The notes beneath the pieces were generated by a model. It had not been told where the DNA came from. It worked only from the letters and a program-made list of their open reading frames with translations, and searched no databases. A stretch of DNA of 29,523 nt from an uncultured Oxalobacteraceae bacterium (GTDB lineage: Bacteria; Pseudomonadota; Gammaproteobacteria; Burkholderiales; Burkholderiaceae), in NCBI GenBank assembly GCA_946480015.1, contig CAMLIL010000073.1, positions 1 through 29,523 on the forward strand, read 5' to 3'. Positions 10,001 to 16,669 of this stretch are shown here, in pieces. The position numbers and the translations under genes are program-made. Position 1 is the stretch's first letter. Every line of letters begins with the position of its first letter.

Positions 10001-10071
10001 GCTAGCGCTGCGCTGAGCGTCAGCAGCGTGACCATCACCGGCCGCCGTATGCACAGTTCGGCCAGGTTCAC
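6901..10071 (-). CDS. RND-family inner-membrane efflux pump (HAE-1/MdtB-like)
   Basis: This is a full-length 1056-residue RND permease. It has TM1 near residues 12-30, a first periplasmic porter domain, TM helices from about 337, the proton-relay pair Asp401-Asp402 in GLVVDDAIVVLEN, a second porter domain after about 555, and a second TM block ending in LYLTPVLYLLLERAG. Such trimers pump substrates from the periplasm or outer leaflet using proton entry. The start is a GTG that overlaps the MFS stop in a GTGA quadruplet, so the gene is translationally coupled as the last member of the five-gene operon. No membrane-fusion partner or outer-membrane channel is encoded nearby. The last 35 residues are encoded antisense to the GH42 3' end and extend past the usual RND terminus. 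I infer it exports the operon's product; general drug efflux cannot be excluded. Confidence 0.93.
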   Translation of the reverse strand: MNLAELCIRRPVMVTLLTLSAALAGLVAYQRIPVAALPSYSAPVINVEASLAGASPDTMASSVALPLEKEFSTIAGTAVMTSTSSLGATSIALEFGPGTDINAAAADVQAALLRAQRALPRDMTELPSYRKTNPAEAPVLSMEMTSPSLSLSELNDYAENLIAPSLSSLPGVAQLRVLGQKRFAVRIRADLSKMQARDISMDELAQAVRAANANSPLGTLDGPQQSLIIAGNAQLLRAADFAGLIVATRAGMPVRLREVASVEDSYQSVRSASSLNGERSIVLSMSRQSDANTVEVVDAARRTLKQLQNQLPASVSITMINDRSVSIRAAMHDVNLTLGATVALVVLVIFLFLHRAAATLIPAVTIPLSLLVALLLLYAFGYSLDNVSLLGMTLAVGLVVDDAIVVLENIVRHSETGKPPLQAAIDGAREVSLTVVSISISLVAVFMPIFFLPGVIGLLFHEFAVVVSLAVLVSALLSLTLVPMLASKLPLERQALARLPRPSLRPAFERAFGRLSAAYAHSLQRALAHRRAVLLVGLSTLLLTVILYIDLPKGYLPDEDIDQVRVSTEAADDVSAAAMAALQEQLAAIIRRDPNVQDVTSSLSGDNTGSFFLLLKPRAQRASMPETLAGLRRATSTVPGIAAYFKPVQNFQVGARPSKSRYQYTLQSVSASALDQWAARFLERMRADPRFADVTSDASSGGLQATLEIDRDKAAMLGVTVADIRTALYSAFGERQAAAVYGAAATYTVLVEAAQHERQFDDALGRVAVRSKDGRLIQLAALASVTRTLGPLAIHHQGQLQAITISFNLAPGTALGSAVEAIAAIRHELQLPLSIVGKYGGEAAVFQDSQTSQLVLILGAVMLMYVVLGVLYESFLHPLTILAGLPSAALGALLTLKLFGLDLTMIAVVGILLLIGLVKKNAIMIVDVALHLQRDQDMGPAAAIEQACAMRFRPIMMTTMVALVGALPLALGLGAGAELRQPLGLAVVGGLLLSQLITLYLTPVLYLLLERAGAKRALDSPYFSSSTMATPQGASASEPALATLLPVSRSVPAPKA

Positions 10072-11282
10072 GCGGCGGCGCCCCCGTCACGCCGGCGCAC
10101 GCGGTACAGTCCGAAGGCGCTGGCCAGCCCGACGCTCCCGAACACCAGCCACGGCAGCTGCGGCCAGTGCGCGCGCTCGGAAAATTGCATCAGCCAGCCG
10201 CCGCTCACATTGCCCAGGGCGCCGCCGAGCGCGAGGCTGAGCGAGCTGACGCCCAAAAAGGTGCCGAGCGCCTGTGGATGCGCCATGCTGGCAATGAGGG
10301 ACTGGATGCTGGGGCGCACCAGGATCGCGCCAATGGAAAACGTGGCCACGCACACCAGCAGAGCGGCAAAGCTGTCGGCCAGGACCACCGCACCGGCGCC
10401 GAGCGCGACGATGGCCATGCCGAGCACGAGGATCTGGCCTGTGTTCAGCCAGCGTTGCACCAGCTGGAGCAGGTGATACTGGAACACCACCGTCAGGGCG
10501 GCGCTGAGCGCGAACATGATGCCCACGCTGTCCTGATTGCCGCTGAGCTTTTCCGCCAGCAGGGGAAAGCTGATATTGATCTGGACGGCGACGAACCAGT
10601 AGCCGGCCATCAGCAGCGTGAGCAGCATGAACGGGCGGTCGCGGGCGACCAGGCCCAGGCCATGCGTGAGCGGGCGCGCCGCGTGCTCGCTTCGCAGGGG
10701 TGGCAGCGAGCCCAGCGCGATGACGCAATTGAGCGCGAAGCATCCAGCGGCGGCCAGGCACACGCTCTGGAAGTCGTAGCGCAGCAGCGCGACCCCCAGC
10801 AGCGGACCCAGCGTGCTGGCCACCCCGCTGATCCAGTTACTGAGCCAATAGTAGCGAGCGCGGGTCTGCTGGGTGGTCAACGCGGCGATGGCGGCCTGGT
10901 ACGGCGCTTCGAACAGGGCGCCACCGAGCGCCGAGAGCACCATCGCCAGCATCAGCCGGGGCGCATCGGCCGCGCTTGCCAGGCTGGCAAAGCCGGCAGC
11001 GCGCAGCAGCACGCCGGCGCAGATCATCGGACGCACGCCGACGCGGTCGGCCAGCATGCCGCCGAGCAGTGCCAGCCCTTGCTGCGTCATCTGGCGCATT
11101 GCCAGGGCCGCGCCCACGATCGCCGCGGCCATGCCGGTATTGCTGACGAAGTGGATGGTCACCAGGGGCATCAGCATGGCAAAGCCGAGCACCATGAAGA
11201 AGGTGTAGACCAGCAGGCCGTTGAGCCCGCGCTGGCGGGCCTGGCCGGAGATAAGCAGGTGCTGCGTGGCGGCCGGCATCAT
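10068..11282 (-). CDS. MFS exporter (12-TM, MdtH-like)
   Basis: The product has 404 residues and about 12 hydrophobic segments. The MFS motif A loop GGMLADRVGVRP lies between TM2 and TM3, and a second half begins after the charged central loop near LPPLRSEHAARP. The start is the first ATG of ATGATG at 11282, overlapping the ATP-grasp stop as ATGA; the stop overlaps the RND start as GTGA. This order implies coupled translation. Family members are proton-driven exporters of drugs or small metabolites. MFS proteins in this position commonly export NRPS-independent siderophores, so I infer it exports the compound made by the three upstream enzymes. The long in-frame extension to 12014 is antisense noise over the ATP-grasp gene and was dropped. 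Confidence 0.9.
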   Translation of the reverse strand: MMPAATQHLLISGQARQRGLNGLLVYTFFMVLGFAMLMPLVTIHFVSNTGMAAAIVGAALAMRQMTQQGLALLGGMLADRVGVRPMICAGVLLRAAGFASLASAADAPRLMLAMVLSALGGALFEAPYQAAIAALTTQQTRARYYWLSNWISGVASTLGPLLGVALLRYDFQSVCLAAAGCFALNCVIALGSLPPLRSEHAARPLTHGLGLVARDRPFMLLTLLMAGYWFVAVQINISFPLLAEKLSGNQDSVGIMFALSAALTVVFQYHLLQLVQRWLNTGQILVLGMAIVALGAGAVVLADSFAALLVCVATFSIGAILVRPSIQSLIASMAHPQALGTFLGVSSLSLALGGALGNVSGGWLMQFSERAHWPQLPWLVFGSVGLASAFGLYRVRRRDGGAAA

Positions 11283-13366
11283 GGCGCGGGTGTGCCGTCG
11301 CCGTGGCGGTACAGATAGATCGGCGTGGGATCGGCGCTGAACTGCGAAAACGGAAAGGGTTCGGCCGACACCGCGCTCACGCCACTGCCAAGGAAACGGG
11401 GGACGATGCCACTGCCGGTCTGCGCATATACGATCAGGGGAATCGCACGCCGGCGCGCCGCCGCCAGGATGACGTCGAAGGAACCGTTCGACAGGGTCAT
11501 TCCGGTGGCAATGATCAAATCGGCTGTCTCGAGGATCGGCAGCATGTCGCGGGTGACTTCCAGTCCGCTCTGGGTACGTTCCATATTGAAGTCGCAAGGC
11601 AGGCATCTGCCGCCGCGCTCCTCGATCGCGCTGACCAGGGGATTGACTACACCGATCAGGCCCACGCGCTGCCCGGGTTTGATGGCAACCAGGCTGGCGA
11701 TGGCCCGGTCGCGCGCAAGCGCGCGCACCGGCGGGGCGCCGGCCGGCAGCAGCATGGTGCTGGCACCGGCGGCGTCGCGGTGCGGACGCACGGCGTTCAG
11801 GTAGGCGTCGAGCGCGGCGATGCGGACCGGCAGGCGCTGATCGGCCAGCAGTTCGGCCACCGTGAGGCCGGCCAGGGAAGGGGCGATGGCCGGATCGAGC
11901 GCATCGCGTTCGACGCAGCAGGCGCCGAAGGCCGCGCCCACGCGCAGCAGCAGATAGTAGTTGCGGTAAGTCTGCCGGGTGCCCGGAAACCGCGTGCTCT
12001 GCGCCATCCAGCACGCGCCGGTCACATGCAGGGTGGCCGGATCGGCGCCGAATATGCCGGCGCCGACCTGGGCAATGAGGGCGTCGACGCTGGCGGCCGG
12101 CTCCACCGCTGGCGCGCTGGCGCCGTACACCAGCGCCACGCGCGCCAGCGCCTGTTCCGCGTAGGTACGGGCGTGCTGCCCGGCCGGATCGGCTGCCAGC
12201 ACGTGGCCAAGGTAGCAGGCATTGTCGATCGGGGTGCCCAGTTCACGGCCGGCCATCTGGGAGATGGACGCGCGCAGCACATGTGGCGCGCCGGCGGCAT
12301 CGTCGATCCCGGTGATGGCGCTGACCCTTCCCGCGTGTGGCGGTACCAGGAACTTGATGGCGGCACTGCGCACCCCGGTATCGCGCGGGGCCAGGTCGGG
12401 CGCGCGCCCGAGCGCCATGTCGATCTGCGCCGTCAAGAATGCGATGCCGGTGACACGCTCGACCAGTTCGGCGATATAGTTGCCGCCTGGGCGCGGGTTG
12501 ATTTCGACGATACGCGGCCCCTTGGCCGTGAGCTTGACTTCGGTGTGGCTGATGCCGTAATCGAAATCGACCGCGGCCAGTGCGCCCAGCACCAGCGCGC
12601 GCACGTCCGCCGCCTGCGCGTCCGCCAGCCGGGCCGGGAACATGTGGCCGTCTTCGATAAAGCACGGGAACCCGGTAACGCTCTTGTCGGTGATGCCGAT
12701 GATGGTGGTGCGCCCGGCAACGGTGCACGCTTCCACGCTGACCTCTTCGCCGTCCATGTACTCTTCAAGCAGCCACAGCGGCTCACGTGCCTGCTCGCGG
12801 AAATTGACGGGGAAGTTTTCCAGCGCCTGGAAGGCGGCGCGCAGTTCGGCTTCATCGTTGACCAGGCGGACGAACGCGCTGGAAGCCAGGTCGCAGGGCT
12901 TGAGGATCAGTGGGTAGCCGATGGCGCCGGCGCCATCGCGCGCCGTTTCCCAGCTGGTGGCCACACAATAGGCGGGGTTGGGCAGCCCGGCCCGCCCGAG
13001 CGCGGCGCGCACCAGGTGCTTGCGCCGCACCAGCGCCGCCGTGCCGGGGAAAGCCTGCGGCAGGCCGAGGGCCAGCGCCACCTGCGCCACCGTGTCGACG
13101 TAATAGTCGCAGATGGTCACCACGCCGTCGAACTTGAGTATCGCGTGCTGGGCGCGCAGGAAGGCGGCAAGCGCTGGGATGTCGTTGGTCTCGGTGGTCA
13201 GGACATTGGCTGCGTGTTCGATGACGGGATGGGTGGCGGCGTCCTCGGAATAGTGGCCGCGCTTGCGCGTGACGAAGGTATAAGTGTGTCCCGCGCGGGT
13301 GATCGTTTCCGGGAAAATCCGGCCGGTACCGCCGATCCAGCTTTCGATCATCAATAGGTGTGCCAT
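11279..13366 (-). CDS. ATP-grasp ligase fused to DUF4213-DUF364 (putative metal-chelation) domains
   Basis: The protein has 695 residues. The ATG at 13366 has AAGGA about 8 bases upstream; extension to 13762 would run over the PLP gene. Residues 1-110 form an ATP-grasp N-terminal Rossmann part. Residues 115-320 form the ATP-grasp fold, with Lys156 in LILKPCDL, the EEYMDGEEVSVE strand, Glu276 in HTEVK, and the Mg ligands Glu288 and Asn290 in VEINPRPGGNY. From about 425 to 530 the chain resembles DUF4213 (RNYYLLLRVGAAFG; LAGLTVAELL; IAALDAYLNAV). Residues 560-675 match DUF364, which Pfam names putative heavy-metal chelation, with VGLIGVVNPLVSAI and the signature ADLIIATGMTLSNGSFD. The first half should join a carboxylate to an amine with ATP. 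The role of the second half is unknown; it may bind a metal or finish the ligand. It lies third in the operon, 19 bases after the PLP gene. Confidence 0.85.
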   Translation of the reverse strand: MAHLLMIESWIGGTGRIFPETITRAGHTYTFVTRKRGHYSEDAATHPVIEHAANVLTTETNDIPALAAFLRAQHAILKFDGVVTICDYYVDTVAQVALALGLPQAFPGTAALVRRKHLVRAALGRAGLPNPAYCVATSWETARDGAGAIGYPLILKPCDLASSAFVRLVNDEAELRAAFQALENFPVNFREQAREPLWLLEEYMDGEEVSVEACTVAGRTTIIGITDKSVTGFPCFIEDGHMFPARLADAQAADVRALVLGALAAVDFDYGISHTEVKLTAKGPRIVEINPRPGGNYIAELVERVTGIAFLTAQIDMALGRAPDLAPRDTGVRSAAIKFLVPPHAGRVSAITGIDDAAGAPHVLRASISQMAGRELGTPIDNACYLGHVLAADPAGQHARTYAEQALARVALVYGASAPAVEPAASVDALIAQVGAGIFGADPATLHVTGACWMAQSTRFPGTRQTYRNYYLLLRVGAAFGACCVERDALDPAIAPSLAGLTVAELLADQRLPVRIAALDAYLNAVRPHRDAAGASTMLLPAGAPPVRALARDRAIASLVAIKPGQRVGLIGVVNPLVSAIEERGGRCLPCDFNMERTQSGLEVTRDMLPILETADLIIATGMTLSNGSFDVILAAARRRAIPLIVYAQTGSGIVPRFLGSGVSAVSAEPFPFSQFSADPTPIYLYRHGDGTPAP

Positions 13367-13385
13367 GTTGTTCCTTGCAATAGGT

Positions 13386-14435
13386 TTAGTTGAACAGCGC
13401 GCGTTCCTGCGCTGCCGGTGTGGTGGCTGGAAATGGGGAAGACGGGTCGGGACGGCGCGCCCACGGCATGGCCGACCAGGGCAAGGCCAGTTCATCGAGA
13501 CCGGCGATCGTCCTGGGCGCCAGCGCCTCGATGTCCTGCGCCTCCTGGTGGCGCGCGTAGACCGCCTCGACGTAGCGGTGGCCCGTATCGGGCGCGATAA
13601 ACAGGACAGCGCGCTCCGGGCGCAAGGCCGCTTCGCGGCGCGCGGCAAGATAGCAGCAGCCGCTGGACAGGCCGGCGAAAATGGCGTGGCGGCGCAGCAG
13701 GGCCACCGTGCCGGCCATGGCATAGTCAAAGCCGATCCATTGGATCTGGTCGTACAGCGCATGGCGCACGTTGCGAAACGCGATGCCGGTGCCGATGCCG
13801 GCGATGATGATGCCCGGATCGGCGATCCCTTCGCTGCCGAAGGTCACGCTGCCAAACGGCTGGATGCCGATCAGGTCGACGTCGTCGTGGCGCGCGCGCA
13901 GTGCCAGGGCCAGGCCGCCGGTGGAGCAGCCCGAGCCCACGCCGCCGACCAGGGTCAGTCTGCGCTCGCCGAACAGTGCCGCGATCTGATCGGCGATCGG
14001 TGCGTAGCCGGCGTAATGGATATCGTCGTGATACTGCTGCATCCAGTGCACGTTCGGCTCGGTGCGCAGGATCTCGGCGATGCGCGCCACCCGCAGACTC
14101 TGATCGAGCTTGAGCGTGGCGGCCGGCGGCACCGGTTCGACCGTTGCGCCCAGCAGGCGCAGCTGGATCATCAGCGTGGGATCGACCGTTTTCGACGCGA
14201 TGATGTGGCAGCGCATGCCGAATTTGTGGCAGGCCAGCGCCAGCGCGTAAGCGTAGATGCCGCTCGAACTGTCCAGCAAGGTGTCGCCTTTGGCTACCCG
14301 TCCGCTCTGCAGCAGCCGTTCCACCGCCACCAGCGTCGAGTAGACCTTCATGGTCTCGAAGCGGGCGACATACAGATTGGTATCCAGGCGTACGAAGTCG
14401 GGCGCCTTGATGGCGTCGGCAATATGGTCGAACAT
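13386..14435 (-). CDS. PLP-dependent cysteine-synthase/SbnA-like enzyme
   Basis: The product has 349 residues and belongs to the fold-type II, beta-substituting PLP family. The expected Schiff-base lysine is Lys30 in VARFETMKVYST; DSSSGIYAYALA (55-66) is the substrate loop, and GGVGSGCSTGGL is the phosphate-binding glycine loop. The N terminus APDFVRLDTNLY matches the TPLVRL-type opening of the family. I chose ATG 14435, 2 bases after the kinase stop; an ATG at 14465 would overlap the kinase by 28 bases. The K30 context differs from the usual Asn-Pro-x-x-Ser-x-Lys of true cysteine synthases, so a specialised substrate is likely. SbnA makes a diaminopropionate precursor from O-phosphoserine and glutamate in staphyloferrin B synthesis. 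Since a kinase is encoded directly upstream, this enzyme may use that kinase's O-phospho amino acid in the same way. Confidence 0.85.
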   Translation of the reverse strand: MFDHIADAIKAPDFVRLDTNLYVARFETMKVYSTLVAVERLLQSGRVAKGDTLLDSSSGIYAYALALACHKFGMRCHIIASKTVDPTLMIQLRLLGATVEPVPPAATLKLDQSLRVARIAEILRTEPNVHWMQQYHDDIHYAGYAPIADQIAALFGERRLTLVGGVGSGCSTGGLALALRARHDDVDLIGIQPFGSVTFGSEGIADPGIIIAGIGTGIAFRNVRHALYDQIQWIGFDYAMAGTVALLRRHAIFAGLSSGCCYLAARREAALRPERAVLFIAPDTGHRYVEAVYARHQEAQDIEALAPRTIAGLDELALPWSAMPWARRPDPSSPFPATTPAAQERALFN

Positions 14436-14437
14436 GG

Positions 14438-15352
14438 TCAGTATCCCGTCTGGACGAAGCGGCATTGATAGCCGAGGGCGTGGAAGAATGACGACAGCGC
14501 GCCCATTTTGGCCACGCCAGGCTGTTCGATGAACAGATAGCCGAGCAGGCTGCCGGTATGGGCGACGAAGATGCCGTCGGCACCAAACTGCTGCTGGCGC
14601 GCGAGCAGGATGCCGAGGCAGCGTTTGGCGACGGCATGCTGGCCCAGGCAGGCGCTGACGGTGGCGCAGGCGGCGATCCGGGCCAGGTCGTCGCTGGCGA
14701 AGGCGTCGAGCGCCTCGTGCAGATTGGTCTCGTAGGCAGCGCGGTATTCGCGGTAGGTTTCCAGCAGGGCCGGACCAATGCGCTCGGTATCGATGCTGTC
14801 GCCTTCGTCGATATAGCAGGCGTGGAAGGTGGGACGATGGCGAAAGGTCTGCACGACCTGCTGCCTGGCGCTCAGGTACAGCGCATAGTGGTCGAGGAAG
14901 ACGCTATCGGAGCGTTCTATCCGGCGCAGGATTGCGGCAATCGCCTCCGGCGTCGACTCGTTCCCGAACATCGCATCCAGGCAGCGGATGGTGGCCACCA
15001 GATCTGCTGTCGAGCTGGCCATGCCTTTCCCTTCGAGCAATTCGGAATCATGGCGCCATTTGCCCGGAGGGAGGGTAAGGCCATGCAATTGGACATACAG
15101 GTCGATCGCGCGTCGGCATTTGCTCTTGTTCGCCAGGTCCGCGGCCTGGTCCGCCGGCAAACCATGGGTGAAGTGCATGCAGCTGTATTTTTTGACGGGC
15201 AGGGAGATCAGGCTGATGTGCTGTTCGCCCTCATGCACATAGGGGCCTTGTATCAGCTCGCCGAGGGTGCCATGGCAGATTCCGCTGCACACCATGGGCG
15301 AGGCGGCTTGCGCCGATGCGGGATAAGGCAGTTCGAAGGCAGGGTTATACAC
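14438..15352 (-). CDS. GHMP-family amino-acid kinase, PduX (L-threonine kinase)-like
   Basis: The product has up to 304 residues, about the size of PduX. Motif 1, SGICHGTLGELIQGP (23-37), matches the G-x-CGELxQG opening of L-threonine kinases. GKGMASSTADL (108-118) is the GHMP ATP-binding glycine/serine loop, and DGIFVAHTGSLLG corresponds to the third GHMP motif. PduX phosphorylates L-threonine for cobalamin side-chain synthesis, but no cobalamin gene is present here. The neighbour is an SbnA-like enzyme that could consume O-phosphothreonine or O-phosphoserine. The GTG start at 15352 has no clear ribosome-binding site; an ATG at 15295 (MVCSGICHG) is a credible alternative that begins just before motif 1. 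It is the first gene of the five-gene operon, facing the operator at 15388. Confidence 0.83.
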   Translation of the reverse strand: MYNPAFELPYPASAQAASPMVCSGICHGTLGELIQGPYVHEGEQHISLISLPVKKYSCMHFTHGLPADQAADLANKSKCRRAIDLYVQLHGLTLPPGKWRHDSELLEGKGMASSTADLVATIRCLDAMFGNESTPEAIAAILRRIERSDSVFLDHYALYLSARQQVVQTFRHRPTFHACYIDEGDSIDTERIGPALLETYREYRAAYETNLHEALDAFASDDLARIAACATVSACLGQHAVAKRCLGILLARQQQFGADGIFVAHTGSLLGYLFIEQPGVAKMGALSSFFHALGYQCRFVQTGY

Positions 15353-15387
15353 GGTGTGGTGGCTTTCGTTGTCGCGGTGCTAATCTG

Positions 15388-15417
15388 CTGTTAACGATAA
15401 TGCATTCTCATTAACAG
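15388..15417. promoter_or_regulatory. Candidate Fur/Zur-type operator between kinase operon and regulator gene
   Basis: This is an almost perfect 30-bp dyad with arms CTGTTAA and TTAACAG around a central ATGCAT. It contains GATAAT and ATTCTCATT, which are half-site types of Fur-family boxes. It lies in the 120-base gap between the divergent kinase and Fur-family genes, where it could control both. Its core AACGATAATG (15393-15402) recurs in the TonB receptor promoter. The spacing is not the canonical 7-1-7 Fur box, so the metal sensed cannot be told. Confidence 0.65.
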
Positions 15418-15472
15418 CGCAAGCGCTTCCTGGGCTTTATGGGATAATGTGTTCTTTTCAGCCCGGCCCGCC

Positions 15473-15886
15473 ATGGAACGTTCTACCCGCCAGCGAACCG
15501 CCATTCGCGCCGCGATCACCGCGGCGGGGCGTCCGCTCACGCCGCACGAAATACTCGCCGAGGTCCGCACCAGCGTCGCCGAGATCGGTATTGCGACGAT
15601 CTACCGCAACCTCAAAAGCCTGCTGGCGGAGGGCGAGATCGAGGCGGTTAACCTGCCCGGCGAAAACCCGCGCTACGAAACGACGCACGCCGCCAGCCAT
15701 CACCACCACCACTTCCACTGCGTCAGCTGCGACCGGGTGTACGACGTCGACGGCTGTCCCGGCCCGATGGACAAGCTGGCGCCCAAGGGTTTCGTGATCG
15801 ACCGCCATGAACTGACCTTGTATGGCGTGTGCGCGGATTGTTCGGCCGCGGCGGCGCCGAAGCGCAAGCGCGCCGTCAGCGCCTAG
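15473..15886 (+). CDS. Fur-family metal-responsive repressor (Fur/Zur-like)
   Basis: The product has 137 residues. A winged-helix DNA-binding domain occupies residues 1-70 (recognition helix IATIYRNLKSL), and a dimerisation/metal domain follows. A five-His run at 76-80 precedes HCVSC (Cys83, Cys86), and YGVCADC gives Cys120 and Cys123: two CxxC pairs that would hold structural zinc. The tail is short and basic. ATG 15473 fits the family start; GTG 15449 would add eight residues. The gene is divergent from the kinase operon across a palindromic operator, so autoregulation and control of the operon are likely. The His-rich segment and two CxxC pairs also suit Zur. Whether it senses iron, zinc or peroxide is undecided. 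Confidence 0.88.
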   Translation: MERSTRQRTAIRAAITAAGRPLTPHEILAEVRTSVAEIGIATIYRNLKSLLAEGEIEAVNLPGENPRYETTHAASHHHHHFHCVSCDRVYDVDGCPGPMDKLAPKGFVIDRHELTLYGVCADCSAAAAPKRKRAVSA

Positions 15887-15890
15887 AGCC
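15882..15890. repeat. 9-bp direct repeat, left edge of accessory insert
   Basis: CCTAGAGCC, with an identical copy at 18669-18677. This copy contains the Fur-family gene stop codon (TAG at 15884-15886). It could be a target-site duplication, a recombination scar or chance. Confidence 0.5.
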
Positions 15891-16016
15891 ACGCCGGAAC
15901 TGTTTGAGCTTGGCAAATAACCGCTCGATTACGTTTCGATTCCGGTATTGGTAGCGGTCATATTCGCGCTGCACCTTGCGTGACGCTGTTGATGGGATCA
16001 CGGCCTTCACCTGTTT
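15888..16016 (-). pseudogene. IS5-family transposase remnant (C-terminal fragment)
   Basis: Read on the minus strand, about 42 codons without a stop give segments AVIPSTASRKVQREYDRY and YRNRNVIERLFAKLKQFRR. These match the conserved C-terminal region of IS5/IS427-type transposases (IPxxxxR, YxxRNxIERxFxxLKQFRR, with the catalytic Glu in IER). The rest of the gene is absent and the homology stops right at the Fur-gene stop codon. The remaining bases up to the HTH gene at 16175 hold no recognisable gene. Confidence 0.8.
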
Positions 16017-16174
16017 GTGGCCAATGCACCAGGGCGCGCGTCCACTTTCTCCCCTTTACAGCGCGTTGACAACTTCGGTTGCCATTTCCGGCATTTGGTT
16101 CGAGTTCCCCTCGGTGTATTAGCTATTATGGTTGCAGTATTTGAAATTTATTCCACGATTGGCATAATGCCTCG

Positions 16175-16669
16175 ATGACTACGAGCGACCGCGGCAATAC
16201 CCGTGATGCGCCCATTCGGCAAGTGCGCACCGTTCTGATCGACCACATCCAGCTGCTGCTGACCAGCAACGACTGGACGCAGCAGGAGGCCGCGCGCGCG
16301 TGTGGTCAGACACAGCCGCGTATCAGCGACTTGCGCCGAGGTGCGACGGAACGCTTCTCGCTCGACACGTTGGTCAACATCGCTGCCGCACTGGCGCGCC
16401 ACTCGAAAAGAACTGGAGGCGACAGATGGAATACACTGAAGCTGACGGCGAGCGTCTCGTCGCCGAGTTCATGGCAAAGCTCGCAGTCAAGCCCGTCAAG
16501 GGCCGCTATCCGGTCGCCACCGCGACGCTGGATGAAACCGCACAGCGATTCCGAGGGCGCTTCCAGGTTCTGGACCAGACCTCGCGCGGCCCCGTTAGCG
16601 GGTTGGCGGTTCGTGTGGGCTCCGCCGGCGGTCAGTACCTCACCGGCAGCACGGATGCCGAGGGCTTGA
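16175..16669 (+). pseudogene. XRE/HTH_37 antitoxin-like regulator, 3' end probably disrupted
   Basis: The first 80 or so residues are a good HTH_37-type domain: TQQEAARACGQTQPRISDL, then RFSLDTLVNIAAALA. This is the type found in HigA-like antitoxins and phage-type repressors. Such proteins normally end a few residues later. Here the frame runs on for about 80 Ser/Pro/Arg-rich residues that are simply the next gene (16426-16737) read in another frame, so the natural C terminus appears lost. No partner toxin gene is seen upstream, where only an IS remnant lies. It may still bind DNA; function is uncertain. Confidence 0.6.

Noticed and set aside
8689..10005. A 438-codon plus-strand frame opposite the RND gene
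   Set aside because: Gln/His/Arg-rich shadow with no recognisable domain.
11303..13357. A 684-codon plus-strand frame opposite the ATP-grasp gene
   Set aside because: Low-complexity Gly/Arg/His-rich translation with no motifs; the minus strand has complete ATP-grasp motifs and operon spacing.
15393..15415. Reading the kinase-side palindrome as a transcription terminator
   Set aside because: It lies between two divergent starts, has no following T run, and contains Fur-box half-sites.
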